Notes under the pieces: generated by a model | Databases searched by the model: none | What the model was told of the DNA's origin: nothing | Seen by the model: only the letters and a program-made list of their open reading frames with translations | Assembly: GCA_013399305.1 (NCBI GenBank) | Contig: VXAI01000385.1 | Span: 281,054 to 345,053, forward strand | Source: Rostratula benghalensis | Lineage: Eukaryota; Chordata; Aves; Charadriiformes; Rostratulidae | Direction: 5' to 3' | Length of the DNA stretch: 64,000 nucleotides | Shown here: piece by piece, positions 11,598 through 23,742 of the stretch | Numbering within the stretch: position 1 is the stretch's first letter | Layout of the letters: every line of letters begins with the position of its first letter | Program-made: the position numbers and the translations under genes

Positions 11598-13619
11598 TAT
11601 TTAAAACATTTTCCCAGCAGGACTGGCCATGGCCATAATTTACTGCGTAGGAAAGTTCTTTCCCATTCCCAGGCCTAGCATCCTAGCATGCATTCTATTT
11701 GTACTTACAGCAGCATCAGCCCTGAGTCCTGCAAAGACAGTTCCTGTTGGGCTGCAATTTATTCTAATCCTGGGAAGGGAGAGGGAGACATTAGGGTATT
11801 AAGGTTTGCCTGGGCTTAAGGAAAAAGGGTCTCTGCTGTCCCTAGAAAATGCTTGCACCCAAGGCCAAGGCATACCTGAGATGAAGGGTTGCCAGAGCAA
11901 GGAAGAGAGACATGAAGGAATATCTTCCCACAGGGCACAGATCTGGAGGAAACTGCATTACCTAGTTGATTTTTTCTACAGCTTCTGAAATCAAGATATC
12001 AAGTTTTTCTCAAAGCTGGGGAACATTTTGTGGTCAAGACCAGAGCCAGATTCCTTCAAGAAGAGCTGTAATTTCCCTATATTCCATTAGTGGTTTAGTT
12101 GTGAAGCCTAAGAATAAATACTATGGACTCATTTATTATAAATTCACTCCTAGCAAGGTGATAAGGACTCCAGGTCTGATCCAACAAAGTGCTTTGGGAA
12201 AATGCTTAACTATAAGCGCATGAGTACTACCACTGCTGTCAGCACTTAGCTAGATCATAGCCACAGGGTTCAGCATTTTGCAGTAGAATCCTCATCATCA
12301 ACTACATTTATCAGGTTATCTTCCAACACATTTACCCAGGCCTCTCCTATCATTAGCAACCTAATATTTTACTTGCATTTAAGCAAAAGCTTTCTTTTAA
12401 AAACCACATGTCATTAAACAAACAAAAAAAACCCCCGCCACAACAAAATGCATAAAACATGCATGTTCCTGCTCCCTACCATATCTCTCACCTAATAACC
12501 AGATTGGCTCTTTTCTTCATACAAGACTTGCTTCATCCTTCTTCCAGCTGCTATCAGGCTCTAAACCTGGTGAATTCATGGACCATTTTTAAACTGTGTG
12601 GGAAATTTCCTTCTCTGCCAAGCCTGACACTCTGGATAATACACCAATCAGTCTTGCTGATGAATTCTTACATCAGAGCCAAATTACTAAACATTCCAGT
12701 GAAATGAGAGGCAGCCAAATAAATTCCTTGTATTTCCACTTGAAGAACAGCTAGCAAAGAGGTGCAGCAGGTCAGAGGGAAGAATGGGCAAAGTCCTTAA
12801 CTCCTGAAGGAGCTAGTTTTGTATTTCCAATGGGATTTGGCCCCTCCTACCACCACTGCTCTTCTCTCACACCTCATTCATAAATGGGAGAAAAGCATGA
12901 ACACCTTTGACAGAACTCTGAATTGGCCACAGCTTAGCAGAATCATGGTCCAGACCTTGTTCATAATCAACATGCCCAATGAAGACTAGAAGGCTTGAAA
13001 TAAAATTATTTTAAAAACTAATACATCAAACAGGTTATATTAGAACAAAAACCTAGAATAGTAAAACCTCAGAGTGACTAGAGCTGAAATGGAGAGATTT
13101 ATAAACTCACTCCCACTCTGTCCTTGGTTTCAGACTGACAGTGGCTTTTCTGGATCAGGGCAAACACTGCACAAGCCATCATAATTTTTAAGGAAAATGG
13201 CAGACAAACAGAGAGAAAATTTAACAGATCTCATCCTTGCTCCTAACTCAGACATCTTGAACATTTTTTTGGCACTTATGTGTGACCATGGGTACTGTTT
13301 GCCCAGAATTTCAGGTTCCAAGCATTGAAATTAAGCTAACCAGCAAATTCAGCACAGAACAAAGTGCACTACAGGTGCTTGGGAAAACATCTCTTGATAC
13401 TACGATGAGAAATCTGGGTACCTTCAGCTTCCAAAGGAGTAACCTTCGCAGTATAAAACATGGGAGTGAGCAATGCTCCTTTGGAAGGAAAGAAGAGCTG
13501 CAGCTTCAACCTGGGGCTTCCCAGGAGGCAGAGAAGTCCTATATAGGGTCCCTGGGGAGAAGACAAAAGTGCTCGAGAGAGCTGATGGCTCTGTACTGTG
13601 CCCCATTTCAAATGTCGTG

Positions 13620-13950
13620 AAAGACACAGCTCATTTTGAAGGAATCCAAGAGGGAATTGGAGAACAAGCACAAGCTGAGAAAGCTACGAACAGAGACTGA
13701 AAGATGCAGGGCTGTTCAGTCCCAGGAAAAAAGACACTCAAAGAGAACATAAGTCTCCAAATAAGTAAAAGGCTGATGTCTCTGGAGCAAGACGAGCACA
13801 GAATTAAATTTAGGAACAGCTTTCTAAGGACAAAAATAATGAAGCACTGGGAAAAATCACCCACTGAACCTGTGGAATCTTGTGTTTTGGAGGTTTTAAA
13901 GCAGGTTAGATGAGCACATCCTGAGATCCTTCCAGACACACGGCTCCACA
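13620..13950 (+). mobile_element. Ancient CR1/L3-like LINE 3' relic
   Basis: The segment follows the order of a CR1/L3 3' region: AATTTAGGAACAGCTTTCTA, GAAGCACTGGGAAAAATC, CTGTGGAATCTTGTGTTTTG and GGAGGTTTTAAAGCAGGTTA followed by GATGAGCAC. It is highly diverged. Assignment is by pattern memory only, and the ends are approximate. Confidence 0.6.
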
Positions 13951-14109
13951 AAGGTAGCTGGGCATCATAAGGTGAGTGATAAAATTAAAAAAGATCTTGA
14001 AAGGCAGAGATCTGGGAGACGTACATTTTGTGCCATTTACCAGCCCGCACATTTGTGCCAGGAGACGTTAAGGAAAAATCTAAACTGTTTAAAGGGTCTA
14101 GTCACACAA

Positions 14110-14290
14110 AAGGATGGCACTGGGATAAAAGCATCAGACCACAGGAAATAATACTTTGCTTTTCGGCTCTGCCAGAGAATTGCAGCATGACCATGGGCAA
14201 GTCACTCCATCTTTTCCTGCTGTTATCTGTGAAATGAAGATAATGATAATTCCTTTATCTATTTTGACTTAAGGGGCATGAATTAACTAT
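14110..14290 (+). mobile_element. MIR-like SINE relic
   Basis: The segment matches the MIR core in order: TTTCGGCTCTGCCAGAGAAT, GCATGACCATGGGCAAGTCA, a diverged CTCCATCTTTTCC, ATCTGTGAAATGAAGATAAT and TTAAGGGGCATGAATTAA. MIRs are amniote-wide tRNA-derived SINEs, so an old copy in a bird intron is expected. Confidence 0.65.
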
Positions 14291-17049
14291 TCAGATGCTG
14301 CCAGCACAATCTTTGCTTTGGCCTGAAGGCACTGCTGTAAGGCAAATAAAGAAAAGAAGGAATACCTGCAAGCATTACTTCTGGCAGCCGGCTTCTTCTA
14401 TTTAAATCACAAGCAACTTGGTGACACCACATTGAGCTCAAACAAAACCCCTATACGTAAGTGACAAAAGGGAAAATTATGGGGTAATTTGGGGTAAAGG
14501 CTTATTTTCATAATTTAGTAACTCTCTGCAACTTCTGTTTCCAAGCAGTAGCACTAGTTGTGTGCTTAAAGATGAGCGCTGTATAAAGTGGCTTTGCTGA
14601 GGCCCATCTGCAGGGATCACAACAGAGCAACACAAAGCCCAGGATGAACACCAGTGTTTTGAATGGGATAAATGCAGCTGCATATGAAAGCAGGGCTCTT
14701 GATTCTCCTGCTCTGCAGAGGCACTACTTTCCTGCAGGAAGCAAATACAGTTTCTCTCTGCCAAGATATGTCAGGCTTTTTCAGTCCAGTTGGTTTCTGA
14801 AGGTGGTGAAAAGGATTTAGAGACGAACTCAAGAATACTCCGTAACACTTCTGACACAAAAACCTGGTTTATAGATTGTACAGGGACTCTCTAGTCCATT
14901 TTTTCCCCTCTCCTGACAGGGTATGTCCTAAGCATTTGCCTGCTCAGCTGGGTCACCACAGGCTCTGGAGATCAGGGCAACGCTATGGAAACAAGAAAAA
15001 GTCTGAACATCTGAGGATGGGACTGCCATCCAGAAGCTAACTGGTCCCAACATACATTTCAGATGGCTTAAATTGTAGCTGCACGTGATGCATAATTGGA
15101 CATGTGGTTAGTTTCTCCTCAGCATCAGAACTATGGTCAAACAGGTTTCTGCAACACCTTGCTTAACACATCTACACTGTTTGGTGCTGGTTCTACTGCG
15201 ATAGTATTCTTCACTGCTTTGTGGGTATGACTGATAAAAAATTAGGTGAGATAAAAGCATACAGGACAGCAGAGTGGCAATTTTCTGCCTATTTGGCTTA
15301 CATTTCTGATAGTGCCACTCTCTGAAGCATAAGGGGGAAAAAATGTTCCACAAATCCACATTTTAGATCCATCCACTTGCTGGCTGTGAAATAAAAACAG
15401 TGGCTTCACTATTCCTAGACGTGGCTACGAAGAGGCTTATAGGAATCAAGCAACTTACAGCTTCAGAGTAAGCTGCACTCTTATATATAGCTTGAGGCTT
15501 TAGAGATAATGTCTCATTCAGCATTCCCAAGACCTCATTATAGAAAGATGGAGGCAAGACAAGTCTCACTGTATCCAGATTCCTCTTTTGGTTTACAGCC
15601 ACTATAACTGGGTTACAGACCTGGTTTTGGGAAGTTCTCTTTATACTGTTCACTCACTTCCTCTCATCTTTATAACTGCTAGAAGAGAATAAGGGGCTTT
15701 CAAAATGATCAGTCATTGGGGGTTTTTTCTTCAGAGGAGTTTCCTGGCACGCTTTTCCACCAGGGGATGTCTTGGATAGACCCATGTGAGTGCTCTACTC
15801 CTTCCAACTCTCTCACCTTCATCTTTCTTCAGTGTATGGATGATACTACCAAGAAGTTTAGTGAGAAAATAAAATATGTATATGTAGGTCTCCATACATG
15901 CAATACATATTATTTCCCTGTTTGGTGTTACCCTGTACATTTATGTCTTCCCCTTGACCAACAATCATGCTGTAAGTGCTCACCTCATGCAGTGGCTGGC
16001 TGAAATTGCACCTTGAAGATGGCTGAACGTAGTCCAAACAAGGCAGGTGACAGGATGGGGTGGCTACTAGAGCTTACTGCACAAATACCAGCTGCTCACA
16101 GGCATTTGCCTGCCTACACAGGTCTGTGATGATCTTAGCTCCCATCTGCTCTTGGAAAAAAACAGTTTACAGCACCACTGAGGGCTACTCACCCAGTACA
16201 GGTGGAAGTTCATTTTGGTTTTCCTTCAGAGGACAACTTGAGTCATCCACAGGGCTATCATCTCAAGATCATGTAAAACAGTTTGTCTGCATGGGGCCAG
16301 GGCTCAAGCTACTTAGCATAAAGAGCCAGAAATTGAACACCACAGGTTTCTTCACTATTCTATTCCCCAGGACATTGCCTATCAGGATGACTTCTCCCTC
16401 CTTAAATGTGCCCTGCATAAATGTGAGATGATAACAGTAAGTGGCATAAAAAACTTGAATGATGAATGCTATATATCAGGCAGGATGAGAAAATAACTGT
16501 GTGTAGATTCTGGGGTATATTAGCTTTTCTGCCTTCTGACATGATAATTGATCACCCCTAATCTATGGCAGAAACAAAACAGATATTACCTACTATCAAA
16601 CAATTCAGCTTCTATTCTCTGTTTATTCCCCTCCTATACAAGGGGAAAGCCCATTAACTAGCTCTAACTGTTTTTAATTTAGTGGTACTGAAAATGGGAT
16701 GCTAGCAGTGCACGTAATTGATCCCATTTTTACAGGACCGCCTTCCAAGGAACAGAAAAGGTGAGGCATTTGCATTATCAAGGTCGGTGCAGTGAATGCA
16801 AGAGTAACAAAGACTTGGGTTTGCATCAGGATTCAATTACAGTGAAGAATTCAAATGTTGCTAGACTTCCCCCAAAAGAGAAGTACTCTAAGAGAGCTAC
16901 ACACAGTTAAGTGGGCTTAACAAAAAGAGCAATATTTAAAATTTATTTAGTTAAAACTCTGTACAAATACACTGGACTCAACCAGAACGTGTTTTATGCT
17001 CGTTCAACTTGAATTTGCAAATTTATAGGCAGCAGGTAAGCAAGATAAT

Positions 17050-17180
17050 AAAGTTTAAATCAATATCCCTAGATTTTAAAGCCAGAAGAGATAATTTAGC
17101 CCTCCCACAAAATACCACTCATTTTTCATCTTCCTTTAAATCAATAATGATTCACCCCTGGGAGCAGATTACCGAACTTC
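17050..17180 (-). mobile_element. Possible ancient CR1 3' end, reverse orientation
   Basis: GATTTTAAAGCCAGAAGAGA followed by TAATTTAGCCC resembles the reverse complement of an old CR1 3' end (the segment that reads like CTTCTGGCCTTAAAATC). Strongly diverged and short. Confidence 0.38.
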
Positions 17181-19129
17181 ACCATGCAGTGCCTTGCTGG
17201 AGTACTGCCCATCTTGCCATGTGTCCTTAATTACAAAACCACATTTATATCTAATAGTGATCTCTGCTTGGGTAAAGTGGGGGTCACAATTTGAAAAAGT
17301 GGGTAAACTTGGGAGAACATTTTAAGAGGTAACCAAACTTTGTGCTAGAAATCAGTACTGAAAACAAAAAGTTTAAAAAAAAAATGAACACAAGAGTTAC
17401 AAATAGAAAAGGACACTTTTAAATATAGATATGCACACATGCACACTTCCTTGAGTCATCCAGAAAAAAAAAATAATAATCAAGCCTTAAGTAAGGATGT
17501 ATGCTTCAAGAGTGCTTTTTAAAGCTGAATGTCCCTTGAAGACTGTCAGTGAATTTCCAAGCAATTTGGCAACATTTATCAGTCTATAAAAATTATAAAA
17601 CCACCCTGATTTTAAAAAGCCTGCAAATACTGAAATTTCACATCTGATTAGTGCGAACTGTCCGCATGCATTTTCATACTACATAGCACTACAGTGTACA
17701 GAATTCAGCTCCATGGGTTACCCTCCCATGGGCCTTTTTCTATCAGTGATGAATGCACCTGAGCAAAGCAAAACTACATTTTTTATCAGTGTTATCATCC
17801 ATTCAAAACATTACATTACTAGGGAAAAAAAAAAAAAAATCCCAACCAGTCTCTCTGGCAGAGACCTATATTACTTCAAGCAGTATACAATCCCTTTATT
17901 TATTGTACTCCAACCAAAATTACTCAAGCTGTTAATGCCTGCCTAACTTCTTATGCATCACTCTGATAAGAACTCTGTGTTACTTAATTCTTTCTCTTGC
18001 TAAATGAAAGACATACTGACCACATAGGCACATCTTACCTTGTATCTCAAGAAAGTTACTGCTGTCATCCTTGTGTGGTTTCCAGTGGTCACTAAGTCTT
18101 GTATCTGTTGCATAAATATGGACCACAAATTCCTGTGGGAATCACTGGGGTACTGCTCATTTAAAACTGCTGGACCTGGCGTTCTCTTTTGTTTATTCTG
18201 AGGCTACAGCCTTGAAAGACTGGATGTGACATTCAAAAGCGCCATTAAATGCCATATCATCTCGAGCATGAATCTTGTCTAACAGCAGTATATTATAATC
18301 TCAGTGATCTAATTCTTGAGATCATCTCTTAACTGACAAGACTCAGGATGGTCACTCTGATAAAGCTCTGGGAACTCCAAAGATATCTCAGTCACTGAAC
18401 CAATAATAAAGGTGATGCTCTCTGCTTCATCGCTGCCTCGGTACGGCATGTCAAATCATATACAACTATTTACTAAATAACCTGGGCAAAGGGATTTTAA
18501 GAAAACTGTGGGGGAAAATCAGTAGTTTTGCAAGATACTACATTGCTAAAAGAATGAAAATCAAAATCGTTATATTTCACATACCAGAAAATCTTACTTT
18601 CTTAAAACCCTAGGGAAAAATTTATGTTTAGAGCCAAAATTTCTAGCGCCCAAACGAAAACACAAGTGGCAGCTGTGAAGACATCCAGAGGAAAAAGTGA
18701 GAATATCAAATCTACCTGAGACATCAGGCCATACTTTGTGTTTGTCTGCGTGAAATGCTACTCAGTAACTTCATCAGAAGTAGCTTCCATACAACTAAGA
18801 TAAGACTTCGATCCACTAAAGAAAACATACTATATCTCTCCAAGTACTGAATTAGTCAAAGCAATGAATGAAACAGAAGACCACTTGGACCAGCTTCAGA
18901 TTAACAAAGAAAAAAGTTACTCTTCCATTTTGAAGAGAGCTTATCTATGGTCTTGTACTGTTCAGCAGTCCTCATCAGGAAGGATTCAGATGTATACCAA
19001 TATTCAATCCCTCACCCTGTATTCCTGCACGGAACACTAGAAAGTAGTCAAGAATCACTGGAGAGAAGGGGAAGACACAAATAATCTAACTCAACATCAT
19101 GGCACAGCCTTGACTCCAGCAACGCACAG

Positions 19130-19250
19130 TGCCACCAGACCCTGGTGACTTTTGGTCTCTTCCCGGCCCTACTGCTGAACTGTTGGGTGACCTTGGGGAA
19201 GAAAATAATTTCATTCCCTCTTCCTGCCTGTAATACATGTGGGAGGGATG
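19130..19250 (+). mobile_element. MIR-like SINE relic
   Basis: TTCCCGGCCCTACTGCTGAA followed by CTGTTGGGTGACCTTGGGGA and a diverged tail with CTGCCTGTAATACATGTGGG follows the MIR core order (CCCGGCTCTGCC ... GTGACCTTGGGCAAG ... CTGTAAAATGGG). The sequence is diverged and the ends are approximate. Confidence 0.55.
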
Positions 19251-20818
19251 TTCACACCATGAGGACCACAGTTAACATGTTCTGCTGAAATACATACATA
19301 CAATCTTGCCTTTGGAGATAGTTTTAGGCCTGTGGCTGAAACAATCTCACCCCCAAGATCCTCCCTGTCCATCTCTTCCCAAATACATTTAATTAAAAAG
19401 CTCCACATATTGAGGTGATAATGATCCTCTTTCATTGAAATCCTCTTCCCTTAGCAAATTGTTCCAGTTTACTCCTAGACGTGACTTTTCCACAATAAGC
19501 TACTTCTACCAATGCTTTCTTTGATAGGCTGACAAAACCCAGGTTTAATTCCCAACAATATTTTTTTTTTTTTTCATTTAAGTCTGTAGCGCCCTAGACC
19601 TGTGACCTGTGGCTGGGGTTACTTCATAGGCAAGCCCCTTCCCAGAGGCTCCCTAGAGTCAAGGTTTTTCTCCTCCAACGTCCTGCGTGACAGATCTCAA
19701 ACGGAGATGAACAGTACTCCCTCCCGGCCCTCACCAGTTTTTGTTTTTTTTAATGTGTGTATATAAAACAGGCAGTGGTGAATATTACAGTCAGCAACAG
19801 GGAAACCTCTGGAAATGCATAAATATCAGGAAGCCACAATGCTATTGCAGCAGGGCTATGTGAAACAGCTGGTACCTTCCCAAGTGCTCTCCTATCACTT
19901 GATGGTACAACGACTCAGATGGTGGGAACATCTCTCTGACAGGCTCTTAAGTCTCCTAAAGTAGATTAATCTACATGCAGCATACAGCAAAGCTACAGCT
20001 ACTTCTTAATGCTCTGAAGTGCCAGCTCCCATGATAAATATACACAGACTATGTGCAATTAAGCCTGCTTCTTAATAGCATTAAGATGGCTGCGAGATAC
20101 TAATTACCAAGTAAGAATTTTGCAATTATACTTCATCTTACCATACTCCTGAAATAGTTACTTTTAAATAAACAAGGATTTTGGTTTTGACATTACCAAA
20201 GAAAAGGAAGCTTTCTCCTTTGATTCTTTTTAACTTTCCAAGTATGATCACAGAATTACAGAAGAACAAAAATTTCCATGTGCTGAAGTACTGCCAAGGC
20301 TTTACTGTAGCCATTTCACTGCTACTAAGAAATGTCATTAGCCCTTTTATTAATCAGTGGGATTAATATGTTATTTTATATGAAAGCCATCTCACTAGCT
20401 AATTCCTGCTATTCTCCAGCGAGAATTTCAGTGTTTGTCATGAACTGTTTGCAGACTTACCTTTACTTTAATTAACACACAGCAAAGACACAAGGTATTC
20501 CCTGTGCCTAACGTATTAGACAAAACACGTTTCTCTCTTGCATTGCCTGCAAAGATACTGGCAAACAGCTTACAGCACAAGTAAAGAATGCAGAAAAGCC
20601 TCTTTCCAAGGCACATGAGAACGATGTAACATGAGAGTTGTGCCAAAGACACTCAGGCACAAAGGTACCATCCTTGCAGTGAAGTAAATGCCAAAGTCCC
20701 TGGTTGACTACAGTGGGAAGGGAATTGAGCCAGTATTGAGCAATTTACACATCTCCCCTTTCAGTGTTACTTTCTGATATTAAAATAAATAGACAGCATA
20801 GTCATCTGGGTAAGAAAA

Positions 20819-20878
20819 CAGCTAGACAAGATGATACAAAGATAATGCAAACCTAATCCAAATGATTCTATGATTCTA
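20819..20878 (+). mobile_element. CR1 3' terminus remnant
   Basis: A short stretch GCTAGACAAGATGATACAAA, then CAAACCTAATCCAAATG, ends in the CR1 terminal octamer repeat ATTCTATGATTCTA. Only the extreme 3' end of the element remains. Confidence 0.55.
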
Positions 20879-21034
20879 AGTGTGGCAACCTGCAGCATTA
20901 AACACAATGTGAAAGGATGCACTAATGAGAGCAATATTTTTCCACTGTTCATGCGAGCACAGAGACAAATGTTGTGATCTGTCTCTGTCTGCCTTTTCTA
21001 GAGTGCTGTTTTCTGACACAGTTAATGATTTAGG

Positions 21035-21054
21035 AAAAAAAAAAAAAAAAAAAA
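21035..21054 (+). repeat. Poly(A) run, 20 nt
   Basis: Uninterrupted A20 in intron 5 with no recognised source element. Confidence 0.9.
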
Positions 21055-22379
21055 GTCTTGTACTGCAGCAACTGCAAATGATCTTTGCCTTCCATCTTGG
21101 AAGATGAGTAATGGAGGCCTGTGTTTGACCCCTTTATGAGCATTTTTCTTGTGACTGGGGCAGTGGCAAAGTTGGAATAAACACCTAAAAATAGAAGTGT
21201 GTAAATGATGCCATAATGTACAGCTACCTTGTTTACCATTATCCTTAGCCATAGATTTATCACCATGCTCTTAATACATGCTGTACTTCTTCTCTTTCCT
21301 CCCTCCCCCCCAGCTTCTCTTCTATTTGGAACTCAGTCTGTGAAATGTAATTAAAGCTCTCATAAATACTGCACCTTTTTTCTTCCAAGTCACTACTAAC
21401 ATCTTTGAGAAGACCTCATCAACCTGATAGAATACAGACTAATGTAGCTTCTCATTCATCCAGCTCAGCATGGGGAAGTCAATCTTCTCACCTTCCACAT
21501 AATTAAAGTCACCCACATTATGTGCTTTTCCTTTGCCACTCCCTCCCCTTCTCTGACACATGTATCACCCTGTCATCAACTCCTTTCCTTTCATCTGATT
21601 TATTCTGTTTCTAATCACTGAACAAAATCCAGTGCTTTCCAGAAGAGATAGGGTAGTCCTAGGCACAGCTCGGCAACGGGTTTCCTTTTTCTTGCCTCCT
21701 CCCATCTTATATAAAAAGACAGTGCTTTTGCTGTCCTTTAAGAGGGAATCCTGCAATCTACAGAGTTTAGTCATGCCTTCGAGTGAAAAAAAAAAAAGAA
21801 CAAACCTTCTTCCATTCAGGGTAAATGACTGAGACATTAACAATGAAATTCAATGGTACTTCAAAGACTCCTTTGGGCCCTACAGGTTGTGTAGGGCTGC
21901 TGAGGGACTGAAGGAAGCAGTTAACCCAACAGGTGGCTTCATTTGGTCTGTGAAAAATAGTGGCTGCTTCTCTCAGAGAGGAAACCACTCCTGGATTCAC
22001 CCAAACAGCAGCTATAAAAATGTCTTTGACTCGAGGTGTCTCTACAGTGTTCACTTTGCCCACCTGGCAAAGGCAGAAGGTGGCTGCTGTGCATGCCAGA
22101 GCACTGCTCCCCATGTGGCACTGACTCTCTCCTGTTATGGAGAACGGGCATAGAACTTCCAGGGTCCAGTGGTTTTGGAGCCACATGGATGTTACAATCA
22201 GGAACTGAGAGTCTAGCAGATATGTAAATGTGTAACTGAAAGGATTAAGGGCACCTTTCACAAATACAAGCAAAACCAGCGAAAAACACCATCAGAAAGA
22301 ACCTGCTTATAAGCCTGCAAAATAAGCAGAGGAGTTGCGAAAAGCTTCTGTATTTACCTTCCCCAATTCGCTCAAAGAG

Positions 22380-22706
22380 TTATTAGTGCAAGCCAGCCCT
22401 GCTGATCAAACAAGAAGGACACTCCAAGTCAAGGCCTCATATAGAAAGAACCACCAAGAATTCAATGAGACTTCACTCCTGAATGACCACTGAACATCAC
22501 TAGGGATGTGCATGTGCCAGGGTGATGTGAATATTATAATGAGTTCTGGGAAATGTAATGACTATGCATATTCTGGATGGATATAAAACTCTGTGAATCT
22601 TGCATTCGGTGGCATATCACGTGAAGAAATCCCTCATGTCCCCAGTGTCGAATAAAAGAATGGCTGCTTAAGATTACATTGGTGTTAAAGACTTAATTTC
22701 TGATTT
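22380..22706 (+). mobile_element. Avian ERVL-like long terminal repeat (approximate left end)
   Basis: The right part has LTR architecture: GTTCTGGGAAATGTAATGAC, a TATA box (TATAAA at 22582-22587), a GGTGGC-containing region followed by ATCCCTCATGTCCCC, and a poly(A) signal (AATAAA at 22651-22656). It ends before TGGTGACAGGGATGCCCC (22707-22724), which sits where a primer-binding site would be. The arrangement is like avian ERVL LTRs as I remember them. No gag, pol or env is recognised downstream, so it looks like a solo LTR or a remnant. Confidence 0.55.
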
Positions 22707-23539
22707 TGGTGACAGGGATGCCCCGTGCCCAGAGGTACATCATGACTTCTATGAGGCCAAGTAGCCAGAGCAGGGAGACACAGAGGCAGGAGTCTGGATA
22801 GCCCCATGCTTCAGATATTCTCCCATCAAACCACCCATCAAATCACCAGCACAGGGGGACAGCCTGGCACAGCCCTAGGCAGTAATACCCCCTGCTGGGG
22901 GCAGACCCCTCACTAGCCCCCCAGTAGATACTGTATCATGATCCTGGTTCACAAGTTAAGAGAGGCAGAGAAACTGGAAGGAGCTGCAGAAACCTTTGCT
23001 GAACTCTAAAGAGGATAAATAAAGCATCAACCTCTTTAGCACTTCATTACTGCTATTGCCTGTTTTTGTTAAGTGCTTTTTTTGGACCTTCATCAGCAAA
23101 CAGTTGCCAAGCCACTCTAAATACTATTACTGTCAGAGGCCAAGTAAAACCCAAGGTACCTGGGTATTTGAGAGCAATTGCTCTCCTGCTGCACAGAAAG
23201 TCAAAAGCATGGGGATTTTAGTTACATCTAATCATCTGGGCACTGGGATTTGCAGCCACTTGGAATGGACACTGTCACATTATTAACAGCTACATTTTAA
23301 GTAGGCAAGGCGTGATTCCATTTACCAACCCAATGCATTGCAGGCAATACCTTGCACCCAGCTGGATTTGGACCAAAGATTGTCTTTCCTGACTGCTGGT
23401 GTAAAAGAAGGTCAAGAAGGAAACTGTCACTATTGCAATTAAGATTTGGGAGCAAACAGACCCCACACCACACTTTTCCCCAAGCATACTTTAGCTCACT
23501 GAACACTTCAAATAAATATACTGTTAACTGACAAAAGAG

Positions 23540-23742
23540 GAACGCCTTTACTTTGAGGGTGGCAGAGCACTGGAAAAGGCTGTCCAGAGAGGTGGTAAAG
23601 TCTCCATCTCTGGAGACATTCAAAACCCTCCTGGACACATTCCTGTGCAACCTGCTCTAGCTGGACCTGCTTTGGCAGGGGGATTAGATTACATGATCTC
23701 CAGAGGTCCCTTCCAACCCCACATTGTTCTGTGATTTCTATT
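23540..23742 (+). mobile_element. CR1 LINE, 3' end fragment
   Basis: About 200 bp match the CR1 3' end: GAGCACTGGAAAAGGCTGTC, CAGAGAGGTGGT, CATCTCTGGAGACATTCAAA, CAACCTGCTCTAG, GATCTCCAGAGGTCCCTTCC and a terminal TTCTGTGATTTC. It is severely 5'-truncated and lies in intron 5, antisense to EPHA5. Confidence 0.9.

Noticed and set aside
21767..22273. 168-codon open frame on the minus strand
   Set aside because: It has no recognisable domain, lies beside the ERVL-like LTR, and overlaps several other frames of similar length on both strands. This looks like chance openness in a locally G/C-richer region.
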